DNA of 34,346 nt from Gammaproteobacteria bacterium (lineage in GTDB: Bacteria; Pseudomonadota; Gammaproteobacteria; Chromatiales; Chromatiaceae), in the NCBI GenBank assembly GCA_030066355.1, contig JASJBU010000001.1, forward strand, positions 1 to 34,346, in the 5' to 3' direction. Of the stretch, positions 18,498 to 27,010 are shown in pieces. Each line of letters opens with the position of its first letter. Positions within the stretch are counted from its first letter, which is position 1. The notes beneath the pieces are model-generated. The model ran no database searches, had not been told where the DNA came from, and saw only the letters and a program-made list of their open reading frames with translations. The position numbers and the translations under genes were made by a program.

Positions 18498-18962
18498 ATG
18501 TTCAAGATCGTGCTTTTTGAACCGGAAATACCACCGAATACGGGGAACATCATACGCTTGTGCGCGAATACAGGCAGCAGTTTACACCTGATCCACCCGC
18601 TTGGGTTTGATCTGGATGATAAGCGCCTGCGCCGCGCGGGCCTCGACTATCACGAATGGGCCAGTCTGCAGGAGCATGCCTCACTCGAGGCGTTCCTGCA
18701 ACGGGTCCAAGTGACGCGCCTCTATGCCTGCAGCACCAAAGGCAAGCGGCACTATGCAGAAGTGGCCTTCGAACCGGGAGATACCCTGTTGTTCGGGCCG
18801 GAAAGCCGGGGATTGCCCACCTCTCTCCTGAACAGTCTGGACGCCGGGGCGCGGCTGAGAATACCCATGCTGCCGGAAAGCCGCAGCCTGAACCTTTCCA
18901 ATGCAGTTGCGGTGATTCTCTATGAAGCCTGGCGGCAACAGGGATTTGCCGGTGCCAGATAG
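18498..18962 (+). CDS. trmL: tRNA (cytidine/uridine-34-2'-O)-methyltransferase TrmL
   Basis: A 154-residue SPOUT methyltransferase of normal length that 2'-O-methylates the wobble base of two tRNA-Leu species. The frame is open from 18426, but the conserved start [18 protein letters not shown] begins at ATG 18498, with AAAAGG 7 bases upstream. Knot motifs are present: [30 protein letters not shown] and the C-terminal YEAWRQQGF. In E. coli trmL (yibK) lies just beyond secB-gpsA-cysE; here it is in the same neighbourhood but on the opposite strand and convergent with gpsA, and cysE is absent. Confidence 0.95.
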   Translation: MFKIVLFEPEIPPNTGNIIRLCANTGSSLHLIHPLGFDLDDKRLRRAGLDYHEWASLQEHASLEAFLQRVQVTRLYACSTKGKRHYAEVAFEPGDTLLFGPESRGLPTSLLNSLDAGARLRIPMLPESRSLNLSNAVAVILYEAWRQQGFAGAR

Positions 18963-18971
18963 CGGAAATGA

Positions 18972-19973
18972 TCAGGCGCTCTCGGCTTTTTGCCGTCTGT
19001 CCAGCAGGTTGTGGACGGCCTGTTTCGGATCCAGGCCCGCAAACAATACCTGATAGACCTGTTCCGAGATGGGCATCTCCACCGCGCATTTCTGAGCCAG
19101 TTTATAGACCTCCTGGGCGGTATGAATGCCTTCAACCTCTTGACCGATTTCCTCACGGGCCGCTTCGATGCTGAGTCCTTTGGCCAGGGCGAGCCCCATG
19201 CGGCGATTGCGGGATTGATTGTCGGTACAGGTCAACACCAGATCACCCAGGCCGGCCAGACCCATGAAGGTTTCGGTGTGGCCGCCCAGGCGGGTGCCCA
19301 GGCGCATGATCTCGCTAAGACCACGGGTGATCAACGCGGCACGGGTGTTCGCGCCAAACCCCAGACCATCGGCGATCCCCGCGGCGATGGCCAGCACGTT
19401 TTTGCTTGCGCCCCCAACCTGGACACCGATCATGTCATCGCTGGTATAGGCCCTGAACCAGGGCGCATGCAGATAGCCGGCGAGTTTTTCTGCGTGTTGC
19501 AGGGAGTCCGAGGCGACAGTAATGGCGGTAGGCAGGCCCCGTGCGACCTCACCGGCAAAGGTCGGTCCGGAAATCACCGCCAGGTTCCGTGCAGGCAGGA
19601 GGGCTTTGGCCACGTCTGAGAGTAGCTGTTGGGTGCCGGGCTCGAAACCTTTGGTGGCCCAGGACACCCCGGCTGTCGGGGGCAGTAGGGGTAAGAGGGT
19701 CTGGGTCACGGAACGGAAGGCGTGGCTCGGGACCACGATCAATACCTCGTCCGCACTATCCAGGGCTGCCGCCAGGTCGGCCATTGGCGACAAGGTATCC
19801 GGAAACTCGATGCCCGGCAAATAGCGCTTGTTCTGCCCGTCCTCGGCAAGCCGGGCAATCTCGTCCGGCATGCCCCAAAGCCTTACATCCAGCCGGTTGT
19901 GACTCAGCAGGATCGCCAGGGCGGTGCCCCAGGAGCCTGCACCCAGTACCGCAATGGAGCCCGGATTATTCAC
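18972..19973 (-). CDS. gpsA: Glycerol-3-phosphate dehydrogenase [NAD(P)+]
   Basis: A 333-residue enzyme, standard length, that reduces dihydroxyacetone phosphate to sn-glycerol-3-phosphate for phospholipid synthesis. The protein starts at GTG (complement of 19971-19973), overlapping the secB stop by one base, and runs NNPGSIAVLGAGSWGTALA (Rossmann motif). Further marks are ISGPTFAGEVARGLPTA, the catalytic-lysine region VGGASKNVLAIAAGIADGLG and NTRAALITRGL. The frame stays open upstream to 20342, but that part is out-of-phase secB sequence. The one-base overlap implies translational coupling with secB, as the pair is arranged in E. coli and relatives. Confidence 0.96.
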   Translation of the reverse strand: MNNPGSIAVLGAGSWGTALAILLSHNRLDVRLWGMPDEIARLAEDGQNKRYLPGIEFPDTLSPMADLAAALDSADEVLIVVPSHAFRSVTQTLLPLLPPTAGVSWATKGFEPGTQQLLSDVAKALLPARNLAVISGPTFAGEVARGLPTAITVASDSLQHAEKLAGYLHAPWFRAYTSDDMIGVQVGGASKNVLAIAAGIADGLGFGANTRAALITRGLSEIMRLGTRLGGHTETFMGLAGLGDLVLTCTDNQSRNRRMGLALAKGLSIEAAREEIGQEVEGIHTAQEVYKLAQKCAVEMPISEQVYQVLFAGLDPKQAVHNLLDRRQKAESA

Positions 19974-20455
19974 TAATGTTTGGCGGTGGATTGATCGTCC
20001 GCCGCTTTCTTGGCGAGTTCCTGCTGATGCTGGGCGTACAGGGCATCGAAATTGACCGGCTGCAGCAGCAGTTGGGGGAAGCTCCCTTTGGTGACCAGGT
20101 CCGAGACCACTTCCCGCACATAGGGAAAGAGTAGATTCGGGCAGTATGAACCGAGCAGCGGCCCCATCTCCTGTTCTGGAAAGCCGTTGATGCCGAAGAT
20201 CCCAGCCTGTTTGACTTCGGCGAGATAGGCCGTTTGGTCGCTGATTTTGGTCGTGATGGTGACGGTCAGCATGACTTCGAACACTTTGTCGGACAATTTG
20301 GCGACTTCGGTATTCAGATTCACGCTGGATTCCGGTTTCCACTCCTTTTGAAAGACCGCAGGGGAGTTGGGCGTTTCGAAGGAGATGTCCTTGGTGTAGA
20401 TTCGCTGGAGTGCGAATTCGCGTTTAGGTTCTTCCTGTTTGGCTGCTTCTGTCAT
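19973..20455 (-). CDS. secB: Protein-export chaperone SecB
   Basis: A 160-residue tetrameric chaperone that keeps preproteins unfolded and delivers them to SecA. Diagnostic segments are [19 protein letters not shown] at residues 14-32, FEVMLTVTI in the core strand, and [19 protein letters not shown] around residue 102-120, where SecA and substrate bind, followed by [17 protein letters not shown]. The upstream rhodanese gene ends 18 bases before the ATG, and gpsA starts inside its stop codon, so rhodanese-secB-gpsA is a likely operon, matching the yibN-grxC-secB-gpsA order of enterobacteria without grxC. Confidence 0.97.
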   Translation of the reverse strand: MTEAAKQEEPKREFALQRIYTKDISFETPNSPAVFQKEWKPESSVNLNTEVAKLSDKVFEVMLTVTITTKISDQTAYLAEVKQAGIFGINGFPEQEMGPLLGSYCPNLLFPYVREVVSDLVTKGSFPQLLLQPVNFDALYAQHQQELAKKAADDQSTAKH

Positions 20456-20473
20456 GGTTATGGATTCCTTGGG

Positions 20474-20893
20474 TTATTTCTTTCTGGTAATGGGAAGGTT
20501 TGCACTCTGCCAGGCCAGTATTCCCCCGCGAAGATTATAGACCTGCTCGAAACCCTCTTTCTTCAGTTGTTGGCAGGCGGCCTGGGATTGTGAACCTGAG
20601 CGGCAACTGACGATGATCGGCTGCTCTTTGTGCTTGTTGAGGCTGTTGATCTGATTTTTGAAGCCGTTGATCGGGATGCTGATCGCATTGATGATGTGAC
20701 CCTTGTGAAAATCGGCAGCCGGACGAACGTCCACCACGACGGCATTCTGGTGGTTGATCATTTCGGTGGCGCTTTGCGGATCGACACTGCCTTTGGTTCC
20801 CAGCAGCAGGTTGTGTATCAGTAAACCTGCGACAACCAGGAATGAGAGCACCAAGACCCAGTGATTCATCGTAAATTCGATGAGTTGTTGCAT
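20474..20893 (-). CDS. yibN: Membrane-anchored rhodanese-like protein (YibN type)
   Basis: A 139-residue protein with one N-terminal membrane helix (about residues 11-31, WVLVLSFLVVAGLLIHNLLL) and a single rhodanese domain. The domain has VVVDVRPAADFHKGHIINA and the active-site loop VSCRSGSQS with the persulfide-forming Cys97, ending in NLRGGILAWQ. It should carry sulfane sulfur as a cysteine persulfide on the cytoplasmic side of the inner membrane. The position directly before secB-gpsA is the conserved YibN context. A putative persulfide-sensing ArsR-family gene lies about 400 bases upstream on the same strand, which makes sulfur-responsive control worth considering. Confidence 0.92.
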   Translation of the reverse strand: MQQLIEFTMNHWVLVLSFLVVAGLLIHNLLLGTKGSVDPQSATEMINHQNAVVVDVRPAADFHKGHIINAISIPINGFKNQINSLNKHKEQPIIVSCRSGSQSQAACQQLKKEGFEQVYNLRGGILAWQSANLPITRKK

Positions 20894-21288
20894 GTAAAGC
20901 CTCGTTGCTTGATGAGAGGAGAGATCAAAGGGGTGAGAGTGTATAACAGTCGCGTGTCTTGGTTAACCCGAAAATGTGCCCGTGAACCGGTCAGTCAGTT
21001 TGTGATTCCTGCGTAAAACCCTATGAGCGAGTGAATTGTTAGTGTATCTCTCTGTAAAACAAAGGATTGTTAGGGCTGGCTGAAGACATCAACAAGGGCT
21101 GTGCTGAGCAGACTGCAACAGCAAGCGGTATTCTCAAGCTTATCCCAGACGCCTCAACATAGGTTCAAGGATTGCGTATCTTGCGCGTAACGGGCTGCTT
21201 CATGGGTGTTCAGCAAGCGACTGTCCGGTCCCGGCACAGCTTGGGTACCGGTACCAGCCCGTACCTGTGGCGTCTCGATGAGACCTGC
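20894..21288. other. Intergenic stretch, 395 bases, between the ArsR-family gene and the rhodanese
   Basis: No convincing gene. On the reverse strand just after the ArsR-family stop there is a perfect GTCTC/GAGAC stem with a 3-base loop (21272-21284) and a GGTACCGGTACC palindrome (21244-21255), without a T-tract. Nearer the rhodanese start a TATACA (reverse strand, about 20943-20948) could be a -10 element. The last 10 bases before the rhodanese ATG hold a weak CGAGG ribosome site. Confidence 0.45.
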
Positions 21289-21648
21289 CTAGGTGTGAGT
21301 GCAGAAGACCTCGCGCATCATGCCGATGAGTTTCAGGGTTCTGAAATCACTGACCCGATAGTAGACCCTGTTGGCGTCTTTGCGTGAGGCGAGTATGCCT
21401 TTGTCGCGCAGGATCGCCAGATGCTGAGAGATATTGCTTTGAGAGGTGCCGACCTGCTCGACGATGTCCTGTACGCTGACTTCTTCGTCGCCCAGCGTGC
21501 AGAGAATTTTCAATCTCAACGGATGGGACATGGCCTTCAATGAGCGAGAGGCTCGGTCAATGTCATCGTCATTGGCGAAGAGAGCTTCCATCTCACTGGT
21601 GTCCGTATTCAGAATGGGTCTGTTGGTTCGACTGAATTTATGTTCCAT
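21289..21648 (-). CDS. ArsR-family transcriptional regulator with SqrR/BigR-like cysteine pair
   Basis: From the ATG at 21648 the protein is 119 residues, the usual ArsR size; the frame is open for 29 more codons upstream but those look non-coding. It has a winged helix-turn-helix: ASRSLKAMSHPLRLKILCTL, then the recognition region VGTSQSNISQHLAILRDKGI and the wing RKDANRVYYRVSD. The metal site of classical ArsR (CVCxL) is replaced by VSVQD. Only two cysteines occur, Cys50 in KILC and Cys116 in EVFC. Their separation of 66 residues equals that of Cys41/Cys107 in SqrR and Cys42/Cys108 in BigR, which sense persulfides through a polysulfide bridge. I infer a sulfur-responsive repressor; the target could be its own promoter, the rhodanese downstream or the divergent gpmI. 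Confidence 0.88.
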   Translation of the reverse strand: MEHKFSRTNRPILNTDTSEMEALFANDDDIDRASRSLKAMSHPLRLKILCTLGDEEVSVQDIVEQVGTSQSNISQHLAILRDKGILASRKDANRVYYRVSDFRTLKLIGMMREVFCTHT

Positions 21649-21665
21649 GGGCGCAAGCCTTTCAC

Positions 21666-21686
21666 TAATACCTAATACAATAATAC
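21666..21686. promoter_or_regulatory. Three TAATAC repeats upstream of the ArsR-family gene
   Basis: TAATAC occurs at 21666-21671, 21673-21678 and 21681-21686, within 40 bases upstream of the ArsR-family ATG and in the divergent region shared with gpmI. The spacing of 7-8 bases is not a full helical turn. They could be part of an operator or simply an AT-rich promoter element. Confidence 0.3.
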
Positions 21687-21777
21687 GCTGTTTTTGTGGG
21701 TTTTGAGAAGCCTTTGATCTTACCCGGTTTTTCACAAGCCAAAGGGGAAGGGTTCGTCAGATTTCCTGGTCTCTGCA

Positions 21778-21783
21778 TATAAT
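21778..21783 (+). promoter_or_regulatory. Probable -10 element of the gpmI promoter
   Basis: A perfect TATAAT lies 84 bases before the gpmI start. The -35 side is weak: TTCGTC at 21753-21758 is the nearest candidate, with a 19-base spacer. It points towards gpmI and away from the ArsR-family gene. Confidence 0.4.
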
Positions 21784-21866
21784 AGCTGCTTTAATCGGGG
21801 GTTTATTGAAATTTCACGGGAAAATTTATCCCTAATCATCCGTTGGATGACCTCTCGAGGCCTAGC

Positions 21867-23420
21867 ATGAAGGAGATCCCAAAGCCCGCCGTTCTGATCA
21901 TCCTGGACGGCTGGGGTTATAGCGAAGATCATGAAGCCAATGCGATTGCAGCGGCCAATACCCCGGTTTGGGATAATTTGTGGCGGGACAACCCGCATAC
22001 CCTGATTCGGACCTCAGGCGCATCGGTGGGTCTGCCGGGTGGGCAGATGGGTAATTCTGAAGTGGGGCACCTGAATCTCGGGGCGGGACGGGTGGTCTAT
22101 CAGGAGTTTACCCGGGTGGGGCGTTCCATCCGCACAGGTTCCTTCTACACCAACCGGACCCTGACCCGAGCCGTGGATGAGGCGATAAAGTGGCACAAGG
22201 CGGTGCATTTGGTCGGGCTGCTCTCGACCGGCGGGGTGCACAGTCATGAAGAGCATATCCATGCAATGGCCCGCTTGGCCGTCGAAAGAGGGGCCAAGCA
22301 GGTCTACGTCCATGCGTTTCTGGATGGTCGGGATACCCTTCCGAAGAGTGCGGACAAATCGATTCGAGCGCTGAACGAGGTGTTCAGGGAACTGGGTCGG
22401 GGCAAGATCGCCAGTGTTATCGGCCGTTATTACGCCATGGACCGGGATCATCGATGGGACCGGATCAAATACGCCTATGACCTGCTGGTGGACGGAGCCT
22501 GTGAATTTCGAGCGGCCAGTGCCTGTGATGCTTTGGATGCAGCCTATGCAAGGGGTGAATCCGACGAGTTTGTCAAGGCAACGGCCATCACAGCGGACAA
22601 CGAGGAACCGGTGCGTATCGAGGACGGTGATGTCTTGTTGTTCCTTAATTACCGGTCGGATCGGGCAAGACAGCTGACACGTGCCTTCATCGAGCGGCAA
22701 TTCGATGGTTTTTCCAGAGCACGTGTGCCCAAGCTCAACCGCTTCGTCAGTCTGACTCAATATAAAAGCGATTTCGATATACCGGTGGCCTTCCCCCCGG
22801 AAAAGATCAGCAATTGTTTCGGTGAATACGTCTCCAAGCAGGGTATGCGGCAGCTACGGCTCGCAGAAACCGAAAAATATGCCCATGTGACCTTTTTCTT
22901 CAACGGTGGTAGAGAAAAACCATTCGAGGGAGAAGACCGCATTCTGGTTCCCTCACCCCGGGTGGCCACCTACGACTTGCAACCGGAGATGAGTGCGGCA
23001 GAGGTGACGGATGAGTTGGTGAAGGCGATTCAGGGCGGTAAGTACGATGCCATCATCTGCAACTACGCCAATTCTGATATGGTGGGCCATACCGGGAAAC
23101 TGGATGCGGCGATCCGCGCTGTCGAGACGATCGACAGCTGCCTGGGTAGAGTCAGCCAGGCGCTCCATGAAGCCGGGGGTGAGATGCTGATCACCGCTGA
23201 CCACGGAAACTCAGAACAGATGATCGATCACAAATACAATCAAGCACATACCGCCCATACCTCGAATCCTGTACCATTGATTTATGTCGGCAGACATGCG
23301 CTACTGGATGAAAATGGCGCACTCTGTGACATCGCCCCGACTTTGCTCAAGATGATGCACCTGCCACAGCCATCCCAAATGAAGGGGCATCCGTTGATCC
23401 AGTTTCTGGACGGGGCCTGA
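21867..23420 (+). CDS. gpmI: 2,3-bisphosphoglycerate-independent phosphoglycerate mutase
   Basis: A 517-residue alkaline-phosphatase-superfamily enzyme interconverting 3- and 2-phosphoglycerate with two manganese ions. The start is ATG 21867, with CGAGG 6 bases upstream; a TTG 24 bases earlier is unlikely. The N-terminus reads [13 protein letters not shown] with the metal-binding Asp, and [15 protein letters not shown] carries the phosphorylated Ser64. Further on are [59 protein letters not shown] and [11 protein letters not shown]. All active-site segments look intact. The gene begins the gpmI-envC-ctpA-yibQ run conserved in gammaproteobacteria, and its stop overlaps the envC start by one base (TGATG). 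Confidence 0.97.
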   Translation: MKEIPKPAVLIILDGWGYSEDHEANAIAAANTPVWDNLWRDNPHTLIRTSGASVGLPGGQMGNSEVGHLNLGAGRVVYQEFTRVGRSIRTGSFYTNRTLTRAVDEAIKWHKAVHLVGLLSTGGVHSHEEHIHAMARLAVERGAKQVYVHAFLDGRDTLPKSADKSIRALNEVFRELGRGKIASVIGRYYAMDRDHRWDRIKYAYDLLVDGACEFRAASACDALDAAYARGESDEFVKATAITADNEEPVRIEDGDVLLFLNYRSDRARQLTRAFIERQFDGFSRARVPKLNRFVSLTQYKSDFDIPVAFPPEKISNCFGEYVSKQGMRQLRLAETEKYAHVTFFFNGGREKPFEGEDRILVPSPRVATYDLQPEMSAAEVTDELVKAIQGGKYDAIICNYANSDMVGHTGKLDAAIRAVETIDSCLGRVSQALHEAGGEMLITADHGNSEQMIDHKYNQAHTAHTSNPVPLIYVGRHALLDENGALCDIAPTLLKMMHLPQPSQMKGHPLIQFLDGA

Positions 23421-24673
23421 TGGGCTTGCTCTCCTTTATACGGGTTTTTTGGGTCATGCTGGTCTGCATGACGCCGGCCTGGGTGAGCGCGGCCGACAAT
23501 CAAGATGAGGTCGATGCTAAGTCCCGTGAACTGGAGCAGATCAAGGCGCGTATTCAACACCTCCATAGACAGTTGATGGCTGTCGAGGGCGAGCGTAAGC
23601 AACAAAACAGTGCCTTGAGTCAGACTGAGAGAAGGATTGGTACTATCGCCCGCCGTATCCGGGTGGTTGGTCAGCGCTTGGAGAGGCAGCAACGGCGTCT
23701 GGCATCGCTTGAGCGGGAGCGGGCGGATTCGCGCTTGCAATTGGACAGACATCGCCAGGTCTTGGAACGTCAGGTACGGGCCGCCTATGCGATGGGGCGT
23801 CAGGAAAAGGTCAAAATTCTTTTAAATCAGCAGGATCCGGCGATAGTCAGTCGGCTGATGGTATATTACGATTACCTCAATGCTGCACGGATGGAGCAGA
23901 TGGAAATGATCCAGGAAAATTTATCCAGACTGACCCGTATCGAGCTGGAGATCACCGAGGAGGAGCAGCGTCTGCAACAACTCTTTGCCAAAGAAAATCA
24001 GGCAAAGCAAGAATTGGAGGCGGCGCAGAGTGATCGGCAACAGATCATTGCCGGTTTGAGCAAGGAGCTGAAGTCCAAAGGGCAAGAGCTGGAAGGTTTG
24101 AAAGCCGACGAAAAGGAGTTGGAAACTCTCTTGATTCGACTGCAGGAGGCGCTGGCCGACATACCTTTGGATAGAACCACGTTCAATCCATTCAAGAGTC
24201 GCAAGGGAACGCTACCCTGGCCAACCAAAGGGCGTTTGGCGGCCAGTTTCGGGGCACCCAGGGAGGTGGGCAAATTACGGTGGGACGGGGTGTTGATCGC
24301 AGCACCCGAAGGTCGGGAGGTCAGGGCCGTTCATCATGGCCGGGTTGCCTTTGCGGATTGGCTACGTGGTTTCGGCCTGCTCCTGATCATCGATCATGGC
24401 GATGGATTTATGAGCTTATATGGCCATAATCAGAGTCTGTTCAAGGAGACCGGTGAATGGGTCGAACCTGGTGAGGTGGTGGCACAGGTAGGAAACAGCG
24501 GTGGGCGCAGTACCTCGGGTGTCTATTTTGGTATCAGGCAGAATGGCAAGGCCAAAGATCCCAAAAAATGGTGTAAGCGGATAAAAAGAAATGGCGTGAT
24601 AGGCCTCTCACTACCAGATCGTTTGTGGAACTCAGACGATAATAGGGTCTGGCGGAGAGAACAAAAAGCTTAG
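23420..24673 (+). CDS. envC: Murein hydrolase activator EnvC (degenerate LytM/M23 domain)
   Basis: A 417-residue periplasmic protein with a signal peptide (ends around VSAA, residue 25), a long coiled coil (about 28-235, rich in Gln, Arg, Glu and Leu) and a C-terminal LytM-type domain (about 265-395). EnvC activates the amidases AmiA and AmiB at the division septum under FtsEX control. The LytM metal ligands are missing: the usual HxGxD reads WDGVL, and the HLHFE motif reads GVYFG, while the fold-defining segments AAPEGREVRAVHHGRVAFA and LLIIDHGDGFMSLYGH are kept. It should therefore be an activator, not an endopeptidase. The next gene follows after 159 bases, so ctpA may have its own promoter. 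Confidence 0.94.
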   Translation: MGLLSFIRVFWVMLVCMTPAWVSAADNQDEVDAKSRELEQIKARIQHLHRQLMAVEGERKQQNSALSQTERRIGTIARRIRVVGQRLERQQRRLASLERERADSRLQLDRHRQVLERQVRAAYAMGRQEKVKILLNQQDPAIVSRLMVYYDYLNAARMEQMEMIQENLSRLTRIELEITEEEQRLQQLFAKENQAKQELEAAQSDRQQIIAGLSKELKSKGQELEGLKADEKELETLLIRLQEALADIPLDRTTFNPFKSRKGTLPWPTKGRLAASFGAPREVGKLRWDGVLIAAPEGREVRAVHHGRVAFADWLRGFGLLLIIDHGDGFMSLYGHNQSLFKETGEWVEPGEVVAQVGNSGGRSTSGVYFGIRQNGKAKDPKKWCKRIKRNGVIGLSLPDRLWNSDDNRVWRREQKA

Positions 24674-24832
24674 GGCATTTTTGAAGCAACGACTGGCTTG
24701 TCTCGATATACCACAGGGTCTTTCGGCCGCTATTTAGGTGGATTTGATGAAGCGTTCTCGGATCAGTGCTGTCTCAGTTAGCTACATAATGCTATTCCCG
24801 CAATTGGGCGGGATGCAGGAAGGATATATCGG

Positions 24833-26146
24833 ATGAAAAACATCCTCTTAAAATACCATGTGTTGAGTCTTTGTCTGGTCCTTGCGGCGGGGCTTGCCTT
24901 TGCTGACGAGCCGGCGGTTGATTCAGCGGGAAACGGTGAATTACCTTTGGAGCACCTGAGGCTGTTCGCTGAGATATTCGGTCGTATCAAATCGAACTAC
25001 GTCGAACCGATAGAAGACAAGGTCCTGCTGGAGAACGCTATCCGCGGCATGGTCTCCGGTCTGGATCCGCACTCCAATTACCTGAACCGGGATGAATTCA
25101 AAGACCTGCAGGTCGGTACGAAGGGAGAGTTTGGTGGACTTGGCATCGAGGTCGGGATGGAGGACGGCTTTGTCAAGGTCATAGCACCGATCGATGATAC
25201 CCCCGCGCAGCGCGCCGGTGTGTTGAGCGGTGATCTGATCGTGCGTCTGGATGATACACCGGTCAAAGGCCTGACGTTGAATGATGCGGTCAAACTGATG
25301 CGGGGTAAGCCGGGCACCAGTATTAGTCTTACCATTGTTCGCGAGGGAGAAGAGAGGCCGATCAAAATAGACGTCGTGCGAGATGTCATCAAGGTCACCA
25401 GTGTCAAGGGCCGATTGTTGGAAGACCATTTCGCGTATATCCGGATCTCGCAATTTCAATCTCATACCAATGAAGACATGCTAAAGGCCATCAAGAAGTT
25501 GAATAAAAAGGTGGATGGCGAAATCAAAGGACTCATTTTGGATCTGCGCAACAACCCGGGCGGCGTACTGAATGCAGCGGTCTCCGTGAGCGATGCGTTC
25601 CTGGTATCAGGGTTGATCGTTTATACCGAAGGGCGTGAAGAGGAATCGGAACTTCGCTTCGAAGCCGCGCCCGATGACGTAATGGCAGGCGCACCGATCG
25701 TCGTGCTGGTGAACGAGGGTTCAGCGTCGGCTTCAGAGATCGTAGCAGGGGCACTGCAGGATCATTCGCGAGCGGTGATCATGGGTAAACCAACCTTTGG
25801 TAAGGGTTCAGTACAGACCATCATTCCGGTCAACAAGCGATCTGCGGTGAAGCTCACCACGGCACGCTATTACACACCGTCTGGCAGATCCATCCAAGCA
25901 GAGGGCATCAAGCCGGACATCGTGCTCGAAGACGTCAAGGTTTCTCAAGCGGAAGCCAAGCATGTGAAACCGCTGAAAGAGTCGGACCTGTCCCGTCATT
26001 TACTGAACGGTAACGGTGGTAAGTCGATTGAAGAGACTGATGGTAAAGAGAAAAATGAAGATAACACACCACTGGCCGCTAAGGATTACCAACTCGGCGA
26101 GGCGCTTAACCTACTGAAAGGACTTGTGATTTTGCATCGTAACTAA
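24833..26146 (+). CDS. ctpA: C-terminal processing serine protease (S41 family, CtpA-like)
   Basis: A 437-residue periplasmic protease. Domains in order: signal peptide (about 1-24), an N-terminal helical part (LFAEIFGRIKSNYVEPI), a PDZ domain (about 100-180, GGLGIEVGMEDGFVKVIAPI, AGVLSGDLIVRLD), then the catalytic core with LDLRNNPGG, NEGSASASEIVAGALQD and GKPTFGKGSVQT. By the family spacing of 25 residues the Ser299-Lys324 dyad is complete. The end (about 380-437) is charged and variable. The ATG has AAGGA 9 bases upstream. In relatives this gene sits between envC and yibQ, as here, and probably trims or degrades periplasmic cell-wall enzymes. Confidence 0.95.
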   Translation: MKNILLKYHVLSLCLVLAAGLAFADEPAVDSAGNGELPLEHLRLFAEIFGRIKSNYVEPIEDKVLLENAIRGMVSGLDPHSNYLNRDEFKDLQVGTKGEFGGLGIEVGMEDGFVKVIAPIDDTPAQRAGVLSGDLIVRLDDTPVKGLTLNDAVKLMRGKPGTSISLTIVREGEERPIKIDVVRDVIKVTSVKGRLLEDHFAYIRISQFQSHTNEDMLKAIKKLNKKVDGEIKGLILDLRNNPGGVLNAAVSVSDAFLVSGLIVYTEGREEESELRFEAAPDDVMAGAPIVVLVNEGSASASEIVAGALQDHSRAVIMGKPTFGKGSVQTIIPVNKRSAVKLTTARYYTPSGRSIQAEGIKPDIVLEDVKVSQAEAKHVKPLKESDLSRHLLNGNGGKSIEETDGKEKNEDNTPLAAKDYQLGEALNLLKGLVILHRN

Positions 26147-26173
26147 GAAGGATGACAATTGGGAAGACTCACT

Positions 26174-27010
26174 ATGTCCAAAAGATATCTATCCGGCTGG
26201 CTAGCCGGATTGATCGGCTTGATAAACATGACTGATGGACTGGCCGAAACTGGTGAAATCTCGCCACCTCGCGCTAAGATCGCAGTGATTATCGATGATT
26301 TGGGCTATCACAAATCGGCCGGTGAAGCGGCACTCAGGCTTCCAGGCCCCGTCACATATGCGTTCCTTCCGCATACACCGCATGCCTGGGATCAGGCAAC
26401 CTGGGCCTATGAAAATTCAAAAGAGGTCATGTTGCATCTTCCGATGGAGTCGCATAACGGGAATCTGTTAGGTGATGGGGGCTTGACCCTGGATATGCCG
26501 AAGGAAGAGTTTATCAACAGCCTCGAGAACGCCCTTGACTCGGTACCCTATGTCGCCGGAATCAACAACCATATGGGCAGTCTATTGACCCGAGACCCGA
26601 CTGCCATGCGCTGGCTGATGAGTACCATTCGGGATGACGACCTGTTTTTTATCGACAGCCGTACGACAGAAAAAACCGTAGCAGAAAAAGTCGCACGGAA
26701 AAACCTGATCGATTCTGCCAGGCGGAACGTCTTTCTCGACAACGAGGAAGACGAGGAAAAGATCCGCACACAACTCTACAAATTGATTGATATCGCCAAG
26801 AATACGGGCAAAGCCATAGGTATCGGGCATCCCTACCCGCAAACTGTCGCAGTATTGGCGGAAGAATTACCAAAATTGGAATCACTCGGGGTAGAATTGG
26901 TGCCAGCTTCTGAGTTGACCAATGAAGGTGAAAAACTATGGCACGCGTACTCGTCCCCCTTGCCCAGGGATGTGAAGAACTTGAAGCCGTCACCGTCACC
27001 GATCTTTTGA
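26174..27010 (+). CDS. yibQ: Divergent polysaccharide deacetylase family protein (YibQ)
   Basis: The start at ATG 26174 is favoured by GGAAG about 7 bases upstream. The protein (278 residues) has a signal peptide (MSKRYLSGWLAGLIGLINM, cleavage after about residue 25) and the YibQ domain: IAVIIDDLGYHKSAGEAAL, PVTYAFLPHTPHA, EVMLHLPMES, GINNHMGSLLT, FFIDSRTT and GIGHPYPQT. Family members have a NodB-like fold and unknown substrate; a role in the cell envelope is likely from its gpmI-envC-ctpA company. The last 24 or so residues are encoded in the 73 bases that overlap the next gene in another frame and are not family-typical. Confidence 0.9.
   Translation: MSKRYLSGWLAGLIGLINMTDGLAETGEISPPRAKIAVIIDDLGYHKSAGEAALRLPGPVTYAFLPHTPHAWDQATWAYENSKEVMLHLPMESHNGNLLGDGGLTLDMPKEEFINSLENALDSVPYVAGINNHMGSLLTRDPTAMRWLMSTIRDDDLFFIDSRTTEKTVAEKVARKNLIDSARRNVFLDNEEDEEKIRTQLYKLIDIAKNTGKAIGIGHPYPQTVAVLAEELPKLESLGVELVPASELTNEGEKLWHAYSSPLPRDVKNLKPSPSPIF

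Noticed and set aside
18972-20342. A longer, 456-residue version of gpsA with an N-terminal extension
   Set aside because: The extra part is secB DNA read in another frame, Arg- and Ser-rich and not protein-like; the family start is the GTG overlapping the secB stop.
21244-21255. GGTACCGGTACC palindrome as an operator
   Set aside because: It lies downstream of the ArsR-family stop and far from any start; a short palindrome like this is expected by chance in several kilobases.
21289-21648. An arsenic- or cadmium-sensing ArsR protein
   Set aside because: The CVCxL metal motif is replaced by VSVQD and the only two cysteines have the persulfide-sensor spacing.
23420-24673. EnvC as an active M23 endopeptidase
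   Set aside because: The zinc ligands are replaced in both motifs (WDGVL and GVYFG), as in known activator-type EnvC proteins.
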